Origin: Gloeopeniophorella convolvens
Taxonomy: Eukaryota; Basidiomycota; Agaricomycetes; Russulales
Length of the DNA stretch: 64,000 nt
Direction: 5' to 3'
NCBI GenBank assembly: GCA_022496205.1
Contig: WTXD01000009.1
Location: forward strand, 620,001 to 684,000
Below, one piece after another: positions 50,182-61,700 of this stretch. The translations under genes and the position numbers were made by a program. The notes beneath the pieces were generated by a model that had not been told where the DNA came from, made no database searches, and saw only the letters and a program-made list of their open reading frames with translations. The first letter of the stretch is position 1. Every line of letters starts with the position of its first letter.

Positions 50182-53100
50182 TCAGCACAGCGTGAAGCTT
50201 TGAGAGCCAGAGTGAGAAACTAACCGCTCCTGCCTCTGCAGTCCAGGGAACGATGCCTTCAGCAAATTGCTACCATTGCCTGGCTTCCCGATGTGGAGCT
50301 TGTTGAGCATATCGCGGACCTCACCCGGGCTCCCTGCAGTCTTGGGCCTGTCCGGGCGAGACCGGATTGGCACCAGCTTGTTGGAGGCCGCGTCGGCGTG
50401 AGCAGATGTGTGATCAAGCGTCGAGATCGAGGGTGCTCTGTTCACGAGAGCCGGATTGGACATGCTACTCCTGCCTTCAAGAGCATCTCGCAAGTCCGTG
50501 ACGCCTACTCCTCTCGTTGAACGCGCGAGACTCTGCAAGGATAGATTCTCTATGTGCATCAGGGCAGGAGCTAACTTCAGATGCGGGGACATGCCATCGC
50601 GGCGTAGGGGGTCATAACTCGGCTGAGGCTCGACCGCTGTTCATGAGGTATCAGTGACCCTGTGCTTCAAATTTAAAAAAAAAACCCCCTGACAGTCTTT
50701 CAGCGCGGCATCAGCATTCCATGCAACCGAGAGGCGCTTCTGAAGAGTTTCGCTGTCCATTCCGGTTGCTTCGAGTGCGTTCTTGCTCAAAGAAAGCGCG
50801 GCAATCGCCGCCTCTGGGTCCACTCCTAGCCATTCATCGGCTTGCTCAGTACCAGAAGATATCTGAACAGCAATCTCTGGTTCGGCGAGTACACCTGGGG
50901 TCCTTGGAACCTCTTGGGGTAGATACGAGGGCACGGGCATGGTCGATAATGCCTACGAGTGGACGACTCGATACTTCAGAGCGATGCAAGCAGATGGTGT
51001 TGCTCACCTTTTCAGCCATCTCCGTAAGCTCGCTGCACTCCCATATTCTCCCAAGGAGTAACCAAACTCTTGCGGTGACCTCCTTGATGACCCTCGTCCT
51101 TCCGATACACTCCGGATCAACGGCGCCATCCGTGAGTGTGACTGAGTACAATGCCGTTAAGAACGGCACACCAGTAAGTAACCCACGGACAGGAAGGTGC
51201 TGATGAATCTTCGTGAGTATGGAGGCGATGTTGCGGTAATCAGAAGCCGTTGCCAGAGGGAGGGATGATGGGACAATACGTGAAGGCAGGCGCGTGATGA
51301 TACGCCTAACTAGCGACTGCTTTCGGGTCCTGCTGGGAAGGGAAATGGAAGGCCTGCCATGCTGAGACCGTGTTGGCGAGCTACGATCATCGGCACCACC
51401 GATGACCTCGTGGGGAGCCCCAGGGGTAGCCGGAATCACTGTAATCGGTCCAGGTTCGTCGTGTACGGGGGAGCGGGCAGGAGACGGCGTGTGTGCGGGG
51501 TTGTGGAGAGTGGGTGACGTCGCCAAGATGAACAGATAAACATGCGTGGCATGCAAAAATCGGGTTGATTCATCCCCATACAAGACCACCATGAGATTCC
51601 CTGCTTGCTGGACTTGACCCGTGGCCAGTGGTCGGCCACGCCTTACGCCATCTTCGTCAAGGTACTCTCCGCGTGTTGATACCTCTGATTCAAGGTAGAT
51701 AGCGAGGGCGTGAGCATAATCGGAGCGGACGGAAAAGTCCACATCACAAATGAGATTCAAGGTGTCTTGCCAGCTTTCAGGCGATATCTTCGTCCTCTTG
51801 GATATCCGACCTTCTGCGTCTACACGTTCGATAGAAGGCCGAGGTAACTTGTCGCTATTGGACGATTCCACAGGGCTCGAGAGTCTCTGACCAAGGAGAG
51901 ACGTTTCTGGCCCTAGCCTTGGCGTTTCTCCGCTTGGGGAATGTAAGAGCCCCACAAGTCCAGTGATAAGGACGCGGAGTGCTTGCCCCCGACACCTATC
52001 GCCAGCGTCTCGTTCACGTCCAAGTAGGCCGCCCGTTTCCACAGAAACCAATCGACTGATCAGTTCCCCGGCGAGGTCATGGATCTGGTCCGCGTAATAC
52101 ACGTGAGTGCCCAAGGCGCCGATACACTCTGTTAGAGATGTGAGCAGAGAGTCAGCTGGGTCGATTGAAGCTCTGCGGAGGACTAGTGTTATGAGATTCG
52201 AAATGACGTCGGATGTCGACAAGTTGACCAGCGGGATAGGAGACGTGAAGACCGTAGTGACCATTGCTGCTAGCGCAGTGTGTATATGCGTCGTTGTGAG
52301 AATATCCTGGTCTTGTTGCAGCCGCTCAATGAGCCTGGTGGGCACGGCGTAGCGAAATTGATACTGCGTCCATTCAGTTGCTTTTCCCGCGAACCAACGA
52401 CAGTGATCCAGTTTCTCCCATCCCTTGGATTCGTCAAGGCTGGATAGCGCAGCCTGCATGACGAACGCAATCTGGGAGCCATTGGAGTGATCGAACAAGT
52501 AGGAAAAAGTACGGAGGCACGCGTTCAGGACGTCAGTCCTGGATGGACCCCTCTCTCCGTCAATATGCAAGTGTATGGATGCTGCGTGCCTCTCTATCGT
52601 AGGGCGAGTACGAAATTCGTCCAGGTATGGTGAGAGGGGTTTCTGCTTGAGGTTGGCAGACCTGAGAACGCCAAGGTGAGATGGTGACTGAAAGATGCGT
52701 TGGTAGACTGACTCGTCCTCTAACGTGGGGAGGTCGACCTCCTGCAGGTTGCTCACGATGGCCGGCACAAAGAGAGAGACCTGGGTCCTGAAAGTAGAGG
52801 AGCTATATAGCGCTTCTGATGTCACAACACCAGTGAGCGCCGCCAGGCCAACTAGTCTTGTCCTGGGGAAGATATTGGGGGGTGGTGGTGACTCAATAAG
52901 ACAGCCCATGGCTCACCTGCTTGTAAGCTCCTGATCACCGGAAGGTGGGCTAGCCCTGCCCATTTTCGAAAACCGTTGGAGCACAGACAAATAATCATCG
53001 GTGACAGCTTGGTCAACCCCGATCAGCCGGCCGTCAGTAAACGTGGTCCATGCTTTGAACTGCCGAGATATTAGAAAGGCCCTCGAAGGTACGCGACGCG

Positions 53101-53541
53101 AAACTTGCCAAACTGGCTGCCTTGGCAGTAACCTCGAGATCCGAGGGGAACGCGGACAGAACGATGTCGACTGCGGAAAGGAGGGATGGCGTTAGGAGTG
53201 AGATATCGCGTCGGCACTCGGTGGCTAGGGCCTTGAAATCGACACGGATATCAGGAGAGATCTGGGGATCGAAATAAACAAAGGAAGATGGGAACGGAGG
53301 CGGTCACTCACGCCCGCGATCGTGCATTGCTAGCATGAGCCTTTCTGCACTCCAACTTGATCCGCTTCTCTAGCTCATTGCTCAACTTGTTTATCTTCCC
53401 TGGTTTGTTAGCAGCGTAGTATGTCAGTCTGGAGAGCTCCTGTGCGTTTGGGCGATATTCTGGTCCAGAGGTGAGGAGAGACGCAGAAGGAGGGTAGCAG
53501 GCGGTGATTAATTGCACGTGATTGGGAGTAAAAAGATGCAT
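50182..53541 (-). CDS. EFR3: Plasma-membrane protein Efr3, scaffold for PI4-kinase Stt4
   Basis: Peripheral plasma-membrane HEAT-repeat protein that, with Ypp1, anchors the phosphatidylinositol 4-kinase Stt4 at PIK patches. The N-terminal exon is diagnostic: MHLFTPNHVQLITACYPPSA, YRPNAQELSRLTYYAANKPG, KINKLSNELEKRIKLECRKA, which includes the basic membrane-binding patch. The long middle exon (about 650 residues) is helical repeat sequence, for example RLVGLAALTGVVTSEALYSS, YAVPTRLIERLQQDQDILTT and DTLNLICDVDFSVRSDYAHA. The C-terminal third is Ser/Pro-rich with LPSRTRKQSLVRRIITRLPS and IASILTKIHQHLPVRGLLTG. It ends in a disordered tail ...SGSQSFTLC. A poly-A/poly-C stretch near 50675-50690 lies in an intron. 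Family assignment rests on the N-terminus and is strong. Confidence 0.9.
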
Positions 53542-53731
53542 TCGTAGGGAGGGGTGATGAGGACAGAGAAAAGAGAGTTCTGGTTGAATACTAGGAAGTA
53601 AGTTACGGATCGCTGGCGAGGGATAGCATTCGACTGTGAGTGTCGTACGTTAGGATATTCGAGGCGCGCCGGTCCCTCCTCTCCTCCGACATTGACGTAG
53701 CGCGTGGCACGTGCCTCGGAGCCCAACGCGT

Positions 53732-54626
53732 CTAACTCGCCCCCGGCGCGGGCATTTGTCGCTTCTCCACCACAAACATGTCCGTCAACTTCCTTGTTCT
53801 CGAATCCACCATCATCAGGTACCTCTCTTCTCTCAGGCGCTTCCCGGCTGCTATGCTGTCCATTACCCACTCCGGCTTCACGACGTGGGGTCTTGCTCTG
53901 CTCCTGGTGGCGAGTAATTTTTGCACCTTGGAACTGCTCAGTGGCTGTGAAGAGAGTATATGAGTTGCGCTTGAGGCTGTCTGTCTGAGGATGCAAAATC
54001 CATCAGTCACATCAATTACGCGTGAGACTCGGAACGAACAGTATTTGTCCCCCTGCTTCCGTTACGATCCTCTTCATCTCAATGTCAGTTGTGTTTTGCA
54101 GATAGCCGTCGATGTAAATGCGCGCGTTGCTCAGGACTCGCGGCCCTAAATCCTCCCTCTGATCTTTCAGCTTTTGTTTACGTGCGCTCAGGTACGCTGT
54201 CCTGTGGCCGCGACCGTCTGATCTTTGATGGCCCGTTGCGAGCGACACCACATGGTCTACATCGCGCGTGAAAAATGAGGCACTTCTTCGTCGTACACCA
54301 CAAGCGAGAAACCAACCAGAGCGCAGGCCAATATCCGAATGTGTAATGGGGTTGGATTCATCAGCTAGCGTGTTCAGAAGGTGCCTTGTGAGCGTCGTGG
54401 TGGATAGCTTGGCCTCGCCGCTTTTCAACGCCTGTGCGTTCGGAAAGCTGTTGACATGCCCTGCGTACCCCGTTAATGTACTACCGCTCGGCTGGGGGTA
54501 GATCAGTGGATGCTCTGCCTTGTCGTTGGAGCTTTCGACTGAATAGGGACTGTATCTCTGCGACGCCCGCACTTTTCCATTGCGCTTCTCGTGTGTTGAC
54601 TTGTGTGCATTGACGAATCTATCCAT
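53732..54626 (-). CDS. BRCT-domain protein (Rev1-like BRCT)
   Basis: Product of about 280 residues, hydrophilic at the N-terminus (MDRFVNAHKSTHEKRNGKVR), with a single C-terminal BRCT domain: LSNARIYIDGYLQNTTDIEM, KRIVTEAGGQIL, then over an intron TASSATHILSSQPLSSSKVQ, and the C-terminal signature VVKPEWVMDSIAAGKRLREE. The G-Y/F-INGY-type strand and the (V)HVVKPEWV-DSI helix resemble the N-terminal BRCT of the translesion polymerase Rev1, but no polymerase domain follows, so it is not full-length Rev1. DNA-damage signalling or replication-linked binding is a reasonable inference. The spacer to the divergent FPGS gene is 181 bp. Confidence 0.7.
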
Positions 54627-54807
54627 GGGTTCTGGGAAGTCGTGTAAAGAAAGTGTCCGAGAGTGTGTCTGGACTCAATTCAGCGGTTTCAACATGGCAG
54701 TGAGAACAATAGATAAGATGATCTTGCATTCTCGGGCCGGAGTTGCCGCGATAGGCTAAGCCCCGGGCAAAACAAATTTGTGCAAAGCCAATGATACATA
54801 AGTCACA

Positions 54808-56864
54808 ATGCCAGTGCGATGGTATCTTCGCTTCCCGGCGCATACCGCACACAGGACCCCCCGGTCCACCTTCTTGTTTGCTGCCCAGAGACGTGCAATG
54901 TCTGGCAGGTCGTACAAAGATGCTATTGATCTCCTCAACACATTACAATCCAACGCCGCAACCCTGGAGGCAATCAAGGCTTCCGGTGGTCGAATCAGCG
55001 CATTGTCCATCCCGGAGATGGTCGAGTACCTGGAGAGGATAGGCTACAAGGTATGATCTTTTCCCTTCGGTCACATCAATTTCATGTGAGCGTACCAGCA
55101 AGAAGACTTGAACAACCTCAACGTCCTCCACGTTACTGGCACAAAGGGCAAAGGCTCTACCTGCGCCTTTACGGACTCTATCCTCCGCCGAGCGCGGCCG
55201 AATTGGAAAGTTGGTACGCTTCTTCTCTCCACATATCTCCGTATCCTTCTAATACTGGCTTCGTGTCGAGGTCTGTACACCTCTCCGCATCTTGTCGCCG
55301 TGCGAGAGCGGATACGTGTCAACGGTGTTCCTATCTCAGAGGAGCTCTTCGCAAAGTTCTTTTTCGATATCTGGGATCGCCTAGAGGAGAATGACCAGGT
55401 GTGCAACTTCTTCCATAGGGCACGTCAGTATCTTGACGCCGGAGACAGCGTAAGCTCCCGACTACGACGGCGAAACCGATGTACTTCCGATTTGTGACGC
55501 TCATGGCTTTCCACGCATTCTTAACTTTGAAGGTCCGAAGGTTCACTTTACTATTTTCATATGCTGACACGTACCTCCAGGTTGACGCTTCCGTGCTGGA
55601 GGTTGGTGTCGGCGGGGCATACGACAGCACGAATATCGTTCCCCGACCAATCGTCACAGGGATATCTGCTCTGGGGATTGACCACGTCGCTGTTCTAGGG
55701 AAGACCATTGCTGAGATCGCATGGCAGAAGGGCGGCATATTCAAAGTCAGCCCCTCCCTGAGCTGGCTGAGACCCCTCTCTTGATAAGTCAATCTAGGAA
55801 GGAGCACCTGCAATCACGGTAGATCAGCCACAAGAAGGCATGGATATGTTGATGCAACAGAGCAAAGACCTTAAGGTAAGGATGTTTCTGGTCAACAGAA
55901 TCACGTACCTGAAACCTCGAATAGGCGTCCGAGTTTATCGTTGTACCGCCAATACCCGAGTTATCCGATATAGAGCTAGGCAAGTATAGATGACCTCTCC
56001 GTTTGCTTCATGACTAATCTCGCCAACAGGGTTGGCTGGAGCGCATCAAGTGCAGAATGCGAGACTTGCGGTAGTACTTGCACGGAAGTTCCTTGAATTG
56101 AAGGGAGCAGTTCAGCCCCAGACGACCCTCCCCCAAAACTTCATCGATGGCCTTAAAGAGGCTAGGTGGCCAGGAAGGTGCCAAACTGTGACCGACCCAG
56201 TATATCCGTCCACCACATGGTTCCTAGACGGCGCTCACACTGTGGAGAGCCTTGACTGTTGTGCGCAGTGGTTTGTTGGCCCACTGGCTGCTTTGAGGCC
56301 GGATGCACAAGGGTAAGGTTACCCTGGGGTGTGTGCTGCACTTGACTCACGCGTCATTAGGGAGAAGCGTCCGACTCGCATACTCATCTTCAATTGTACG
56401 CACGGCCGGTCTGGGGCGTCGTTCCTTGGCAGTGTGCTGGCGAAGATCTCTGCACAGCTCCAGTTACATGGGGCCAGCGAAGAACCACACTTTTTCTTCG
56501 ACAAGGTTCTGTTCTGTACCAATGTCACATACGCAGACGGTCATTTCAAAGGAGGTGAGCAGAGGCCGTCACAATGCACATTGTCACGTGAGGTCTAATT
56601 TCTTCAGACCTGACTGCACTCTCTATCCCCGAAGACGAGTTAACCCAACTGACAACGCAGCGAGAGCTCGCGGTAGCATGGACGTCCCTTGCTCCTGCAT
56701 TTACAAAAGAGGACGTCCATATTCTACCATCGATTGAGCACGCTATCCGCGTCGTGAGGAAACAAGCTCGTAATGGCAAGCCAGTCGATGTTCTGGTTGC
56801 TGGGAGCTTACACCTGGTTGGCGGGGTCGTCGAAGTTGCTGGGCTCGCGGAGGTTGCCCTATGA
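54808..56864 (+). CDS. MET7: Folylpolyglutamate synthase
   Basis: ATP-dependent ligase that adds glutamates to folates, retaining them in cytosol and mitochondria for one-carbon metabolism. Motifs: HVTGTKGKGSTCAFTDSIL (P-loop), LYTSPHLVAVRERIRVNGVP, MYFRFVTLMAFHAF, VLEVGVGGAYDSTNIV, ISALGIDHVAVLGKTIAEIA with WQKGGIFK, AGAHQVQNARLAVVLARKFL, WPGRCQTV, TTWFLDGAHTVESLDCCAQW, RILIFNCTHGRSG and a C-terminus VDVLVAGSLHLVGGVVEVAG. About ten exons. Two in-frame starts: ATG 54808 adds an Arg-rich leader (MPVRWYLRFPAHTAHRTPRS), and ATG 54898 begins MSGRSYKDAIDLLN, which is the family's cytosolic start. This suggests mitochondrial and cytosolic forms from one gene. Confidence 0.94.
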
Positions 56865-57288
56865 TCGTTTGTGCACTATAGATTCGCTAGAGTTTTAGGT
56901 CTACTACTACCTTCAACAGGTATTAATTTGTAAATTGCTAACGTAGAGTACGATTGCAGCTTTCATGTCGCTGCGACCAATCATCACATATGAGTAGGAC
57001 AGGAATTCTGCTGCCACTTTCACGGGCATTGACCAGAGATAAACAGGTATAGATGGCTCTTGAAGACAAGACCAATCATGGTAAGTAAGATTGCGATATA
57101 CATAAGGAATAAGGTAACTACTGAATCAGTCGAAGAGCCTAGCTTCGATGAAGGCGCACGGGAGGTAAGGGGTCTATATATCCTGAGGCTTGAAATCCTA
57201 GGTCCTCGTATGCACATTGCATTGATACAGGACCGTGCCTGAAGGTAACACGACTATGTGGCCGCTCAAGCCGTACGGAGTAGAGACG
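56865..57288. other. Convergent spacer between FPGS and the Slx4-like gene
   Basis: AT-rich compared with neighbours, with 3' UTR character. It contains strong splice-like signals on the plus strand described as a separate candidate (57053-57242). Confidence 0.4.
57053..57242 (+). other. Candidate spliced micro-ORF or 3' UTR introns
   Basis: A plus-strand ATG at 57053 is followed by 28 nt, then GTAAGT...AATCAG, a 35-nt exon, GTAAGG...ATACAG, and GACCGTGCC TGA. Joining at these sites keeps one frame and gives about 23 residues (MALEDKTNHVEEPSFDEG then AREDRA). The splice sites are good, but the peptide matches nothing I know. It could be an artefact, introns in the FPGS 3' UTR, or a small gene. 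Confidence 0.2.
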
Positions 57289-58569
57289 CTAAGGCCGGTC
57301 GGCCATTGATCTGAGGAGTGCGAGCCTCGAAGTTAATGAGCACTCTCCAGGGAAGCACTGGACGCCGAGCGGGCCAACGTTCTCATCGTCGTGTGCAAGC
57401 TCACTTGCTAACTTGCTTCGGCCGAAACCCTGTGTATTGTCGGGCGCGCTGCTGGGTGCTGCGCTGGTTCCTAGCAATGCCTTGGCTTTATCCAGTATCG
57501 CCGATTTCGTTTGACCGATGGGTTGAAGAGTACTGTCAACGTCTGCTCGTTTCTGCCTCTTCCTTGGTCGATCTTCCGCCACAATAGCTTCCAGGTACGT
57601 CTGGGGGCCAATGTCGGTGCAGGTAGTCGTGTTCCCTTTTGCCCTCGTTTGACGCGCCTTTGCAAGGTCCTTCTCAACGAGGGACTTGAGCGTACAAAGG
57701 TCGATACCCCTCTTCTGTGCGCAAGCCTTCATATGGGAAATCTTTTGCGCCGAGCCCTTTCGAACAGTCCATCGGGCCTCACAAGAGACACAGCCAAGGA
57801 GGAGAGCAACGTCGGCATCTGTGATATGTAGACTTGGTTGTCTTGCTTTCCGCGAGCGCTTTCGCACTTTGTCATGTCCAACTTGAGGCCTCGTTCTGGG
57901 ACACGACTCCGAGGGCATGGAGGCGGGGCACTAGACTGCCGACTCCGCTGATACGCAAACTGGCCGAAACGGCTTGTGAGACCTGGCCCGGCACAATCCA
58001 CGTCGGCTTCAAAGAGGTCATTCTCCGCGTGTCTTTTGGCAGGACTGGGGCAAGCTGTGTGCAAGCGTTGGTCGGGTCTTGAGGTAAGCTTGTGCACCCA
58101 GTCCGCAGCTTCTGAGATCCGGTGGTTAGGTTGGATATTTGAAAGTGGGATATAAAGGCATACCAACAGTCCCTTCGGAGGTTTCTGTGTTCGCAATGGA
58201 TTCATTGTTGTTATTCGCAGCCCCCCCTACCCGTGCATGGCGTGTACTGTCAGCCCTGGGTGCGCCCGCACGCTAAGTGAATGGGCGCGCACCGGTTTGA
58301 CAATTGGTATCTAGATCAGCTGATACAGATAGTGATACATCGCGACATCCTTCAGGTGAAGCAGCTGGATCCGCGGCAAGTTGGCAGTGGACGTGGTTGA
58401 CTCTTCGCTTGTGGGTCTTGGCCTGGAGCCTAACCTGCTCCCTTTCTGGCTCCGAATCATCGACGTATTCGGAAGGGCGCCCTATTGTCGTAGTACATTG
58501 AACTATATGTGTTGCATCGGCCATTTGGGGAGTTTCGTCGCGATCGAGAGAAAGGGGTGTTACTGTCAC
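57289..58569 (-). CDS. Slx4-like zinc-finger protein (tentative)
   Basis: The most conserved-looking part, at 57600-57840, reads LLLGCVSCEARWTVRKGSAQ, KISHMKACAQKRGIDLCTLK and SLVEKDLAKARQTRAKG: a CxxC...H...C finger of the kind seen in fungal Slx4, the scaffold of the Slx1 structure-specific nuclease. It is preceded by a basic stretch (KVRKRSRKARQPSLHI). Upstream exons probably include GLTSRFGQFAYQRSRQSSAP and, at 58273-58569, MADATHIVQCTTTIGRPSEY with DDSEPERE. Downstream are RPRKRQKRADVDSTLQPIGQ and a Ser/Ala-rich tail ending RSMADRP. The C-terminal helix that binds Slx1 in true Slx4 is not found, so it may be truncated, very divergent, or another nuclear zinc-finger protein. Exon joins are uncertain. 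Confidence 0.45.
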
Positions 58570-58739
58570 TTGTGTCCCAGCGGCGGTTAGACGCGACTTT
58601 GACGCCGGGGATTGAATATTAATTTGGGAAGAGACGCGAGCGCGTTATTTACGCTTGTTGACGTCTCCGTCCCGGACACCGGGCCAAGGACCCGTTGCCC
58701 TGCCACCCTCACTGGTCTTTCATCTCTACCATTGTGCTC
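58570..58739. promoter_or_regulatory. Bidirectional promoter, Slx4-like gene and KAP120
   Basis: About 170-215 bp between divergent starts, depending on which ATG the Slx4-like gene uses. No TATA box seen. Confidence 0.4.
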
Positions 58740-61700
58740 ATGAACAGGGACAACCCATCCGTGCCTCAAAATGTTTCTATCCAGGACGTATTTTCCGCTG
58801 CAACCGGTGCGGCATCCCAAGACCCGAAGGAAATGTCTGCTTCTGCCACGCGTCTGAAGGATCTGCTCGACCAGCCTGGGACGTTAGACTTACTTCACCA
58901 GATTGCCGCTCAAAAGATCACTCCACTCCCTATTCGACAGCTGAGCATCATACAAGTGAAAAATGTTGTGTCTACTCATTGGCGGTCCCGCAGGTCAGTC
59001 TCTTCTGCGCAGTGTTGTCTCAATCTGGCCACACCTAGTTTCCACATGTCAGACTCGTTCCAGATGAACAGAGACCAGCGATCAGGAGCCGTTGCTTGGC
59101 GCTTTTGAATGAGGAGGATGATGTCGTAAGACGATCTTGCATCTCCACTATCGCTTTCCTCATAGTTGGAAGTGAAGATCGGCAAGAATAATGAAGTCAT
59201 TATTGCCAAAATCGCCCGTGCTGACTTTCCTCACAAATGGTAGCGCTCTGTTCCAGCCATTCCACATACGATTATCTCTGACGCACTCCCAGGGCCTCCT
59301 TAGAACCCGATCTTTTGACGCCGATCATGCTCCATCTCAGGCAAAGGATTTCCCTGTCTGTGACAGAACCTAGTACAACCCGCGTACTTCATAAGTCCCT
59401 TCGGGCCTTGAACGCTGTTCTCAAGGAGCTATCTCATATCAAAATGATGACCAGCGTCAAAACACTGGGCCAGGTATGTGTCCTTAAAGCCTAAGTGAAC
59501 TCCTGAGCGTAAGACCCCATATCAGCTCATTTCTCGTATCCACGCACCACTCTCCGAAATATATGTCCAATTGGTTGAGCGCGTGGCGCCCTCGATCAAT
59601 ATCGCAAACCTGAGTTCTCAAAGAATAGCCGAGGACCTACTCTTTGCACACCTGCTGTTCAAGATTATCATGAAAATGGCTGCTTGGGTCTGGCCAAAAT
59701 TGCGCGAGTCGGAAATAGCCCCAATGCAATCATGGGTAGGTCTTGTGCGACACTCAAACCATTCAGTGCGTGACTTGATGTCCGCAGTTCAACGAGATGT
59801 TCCAACACTCTGCTATGCAACTTCGCGGAATATATGAAGCTCGCATCAGCCTCTTGATGGCACTCCGTACAGCAGCAAGTCAGCCGGATCGCATTGCACT
59901 ATACTCTTTGGAGCTACTGTACAAACATGTTCGCACCTTTGGCAAATTTTTCCGAAGGGTTCAACAGCTCGACGTGGCGCGCTTCGTGGAGCTACCGGTT
60001 TGCGACGATTTAATATTGTACTACTGGGACAAGGTTGTCCAGGCCAATTCTGCTGCGGAGCTCATTGATGGTACGTCAGTAATGTGTTACGTAGCATGGG
60101 TCCCTCATTAGATTTTCAGATTCCAGCATTGCCGTATTTCCCGTTCGCATACTTGTACCTGGGATGGTACTTTTCAAAGAGAGTCTAGCGCAATGGTCCC
60201 CAGTGCGAAAATCGAAGACGGAACATTCGTTGAGTGCGGCCCGTCTTACCTTCCACCTATACCTTTGATTCTGATAGTCTGCAGCTCTACCCCAGGAGTT
60301 CGTGGAGACCGCTGTGACATTCCTCGTCACCCGGTTCATGCCTCTGAATCCAAACGACCTTGAGGGTTGGATGGCCAACCCCGAAGAATGGGTTAATACG
60401 GAAGACAAGGACGATGAGCAGTGGCAATTCGAGATACGGGTGAGCACATCCTTTTATTCGTTTATGTCATCTTATGCTCGCTGTGCAGCCATGTGCAGAG
60501 CGCGTTCTCATGACTTTTTCAAACCAATACCGCGACATTGTCACGCCTCTGCTGGTGAAGGCGTTCGCAAATATCAATGGTAGGAACCTTGAGTTGCGGT
60601 TCTCCGAGCGAGCTCCAACGTATCGTTTCAGAACGACAACCCTCAGGATTGCAAGATATAGTCCGGAAGGAAGCTGTCTATTGTGCAATTGGACGGTGCG
60701 CTCACCGGTTAAGAGACGATATCAATCTGTCACTTTGGATGGACATAGCTATCGACGAGGCTAAGAATACCAGTCCCGAGTGCGTTTTCACTCACACTAC
60801 CGGTACCTTTCGGGATCTTACCATGATGCAGTTACCTTATCCTCCAGAGACGAATTGTCTGGCTCATCGGACGGTGGGTCTCAGAAGACTGTTATCCCCC
60901 AACAGATACACGGGTATGGCAGATCCTAGTACATCTCCTGACTGTTAAAGGCGCGGGAACAGAAGTGGTCAGGCTCACCGTTGCAACTGCTCTGCAACAA
61001 TGTGTCAACGTAAACTCAGAATTACCAGTATTCCCGCTCCTTATCTCACAACTCCTTCGTTATATAGGCCAACTCCTTCGAAGTCAATGTCTTCGCCCCA
61101 CTTTTGACGACCTCTGTTACGGAACTTCTGCAATTGATTGACGAAGTTGATACCATTGAGACGAAGAACAAGGTAGCGACGTGCTTGAACACCGTGATTG
61201 AGAGGACGGGAGCGGAGGTACCGTGATCAGACGAGAGTTTAGCTTTGACTACTCAAGTCTGGTGCAGATCGTCGCTTCTCTTCCTCTCATCACATCCGCA
61301 TTCCCGCAACTGTGTACGTCCAACTCTCTAGAAAGTCCTCGTGCGCTTCATTCATGCCTCATCGCAGGGCTGTCCGCGGGCGGAGAAGCACACTTCAAGA
61401 TCACATTGTTGCGCATGATGGCTGTCCTCGTAACTGTAAGCCTGGACTCTACTTGAGAGAATTCGTGCCGACGCGCGCATCAGGCTACGGGAGAGCAGTC
61501 AACTCCCCTGTCCTCCATTATTGCTCCCCTCATTCAGGAATGCTTGTCTCCTGCCGTAAGTACCCACGCGTTTACGAGTGCTGTCCCGCTCTGACGCGCG
61601 CTAGTTTATCACAGAGTTGGAAGCAGACGCGTTGCAGTTGTGGGTTGCTGCAATTCGAAATACCGCAACGCTGCAGAGCCAGAGCGGAGAGCCTTGCCTG

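Noticed and set aside
53732..54626. Full-length Rev1 polymerase
   Set aside because: Only the BRCT part is present, and the next gene upstream is FPGS on the other strand.
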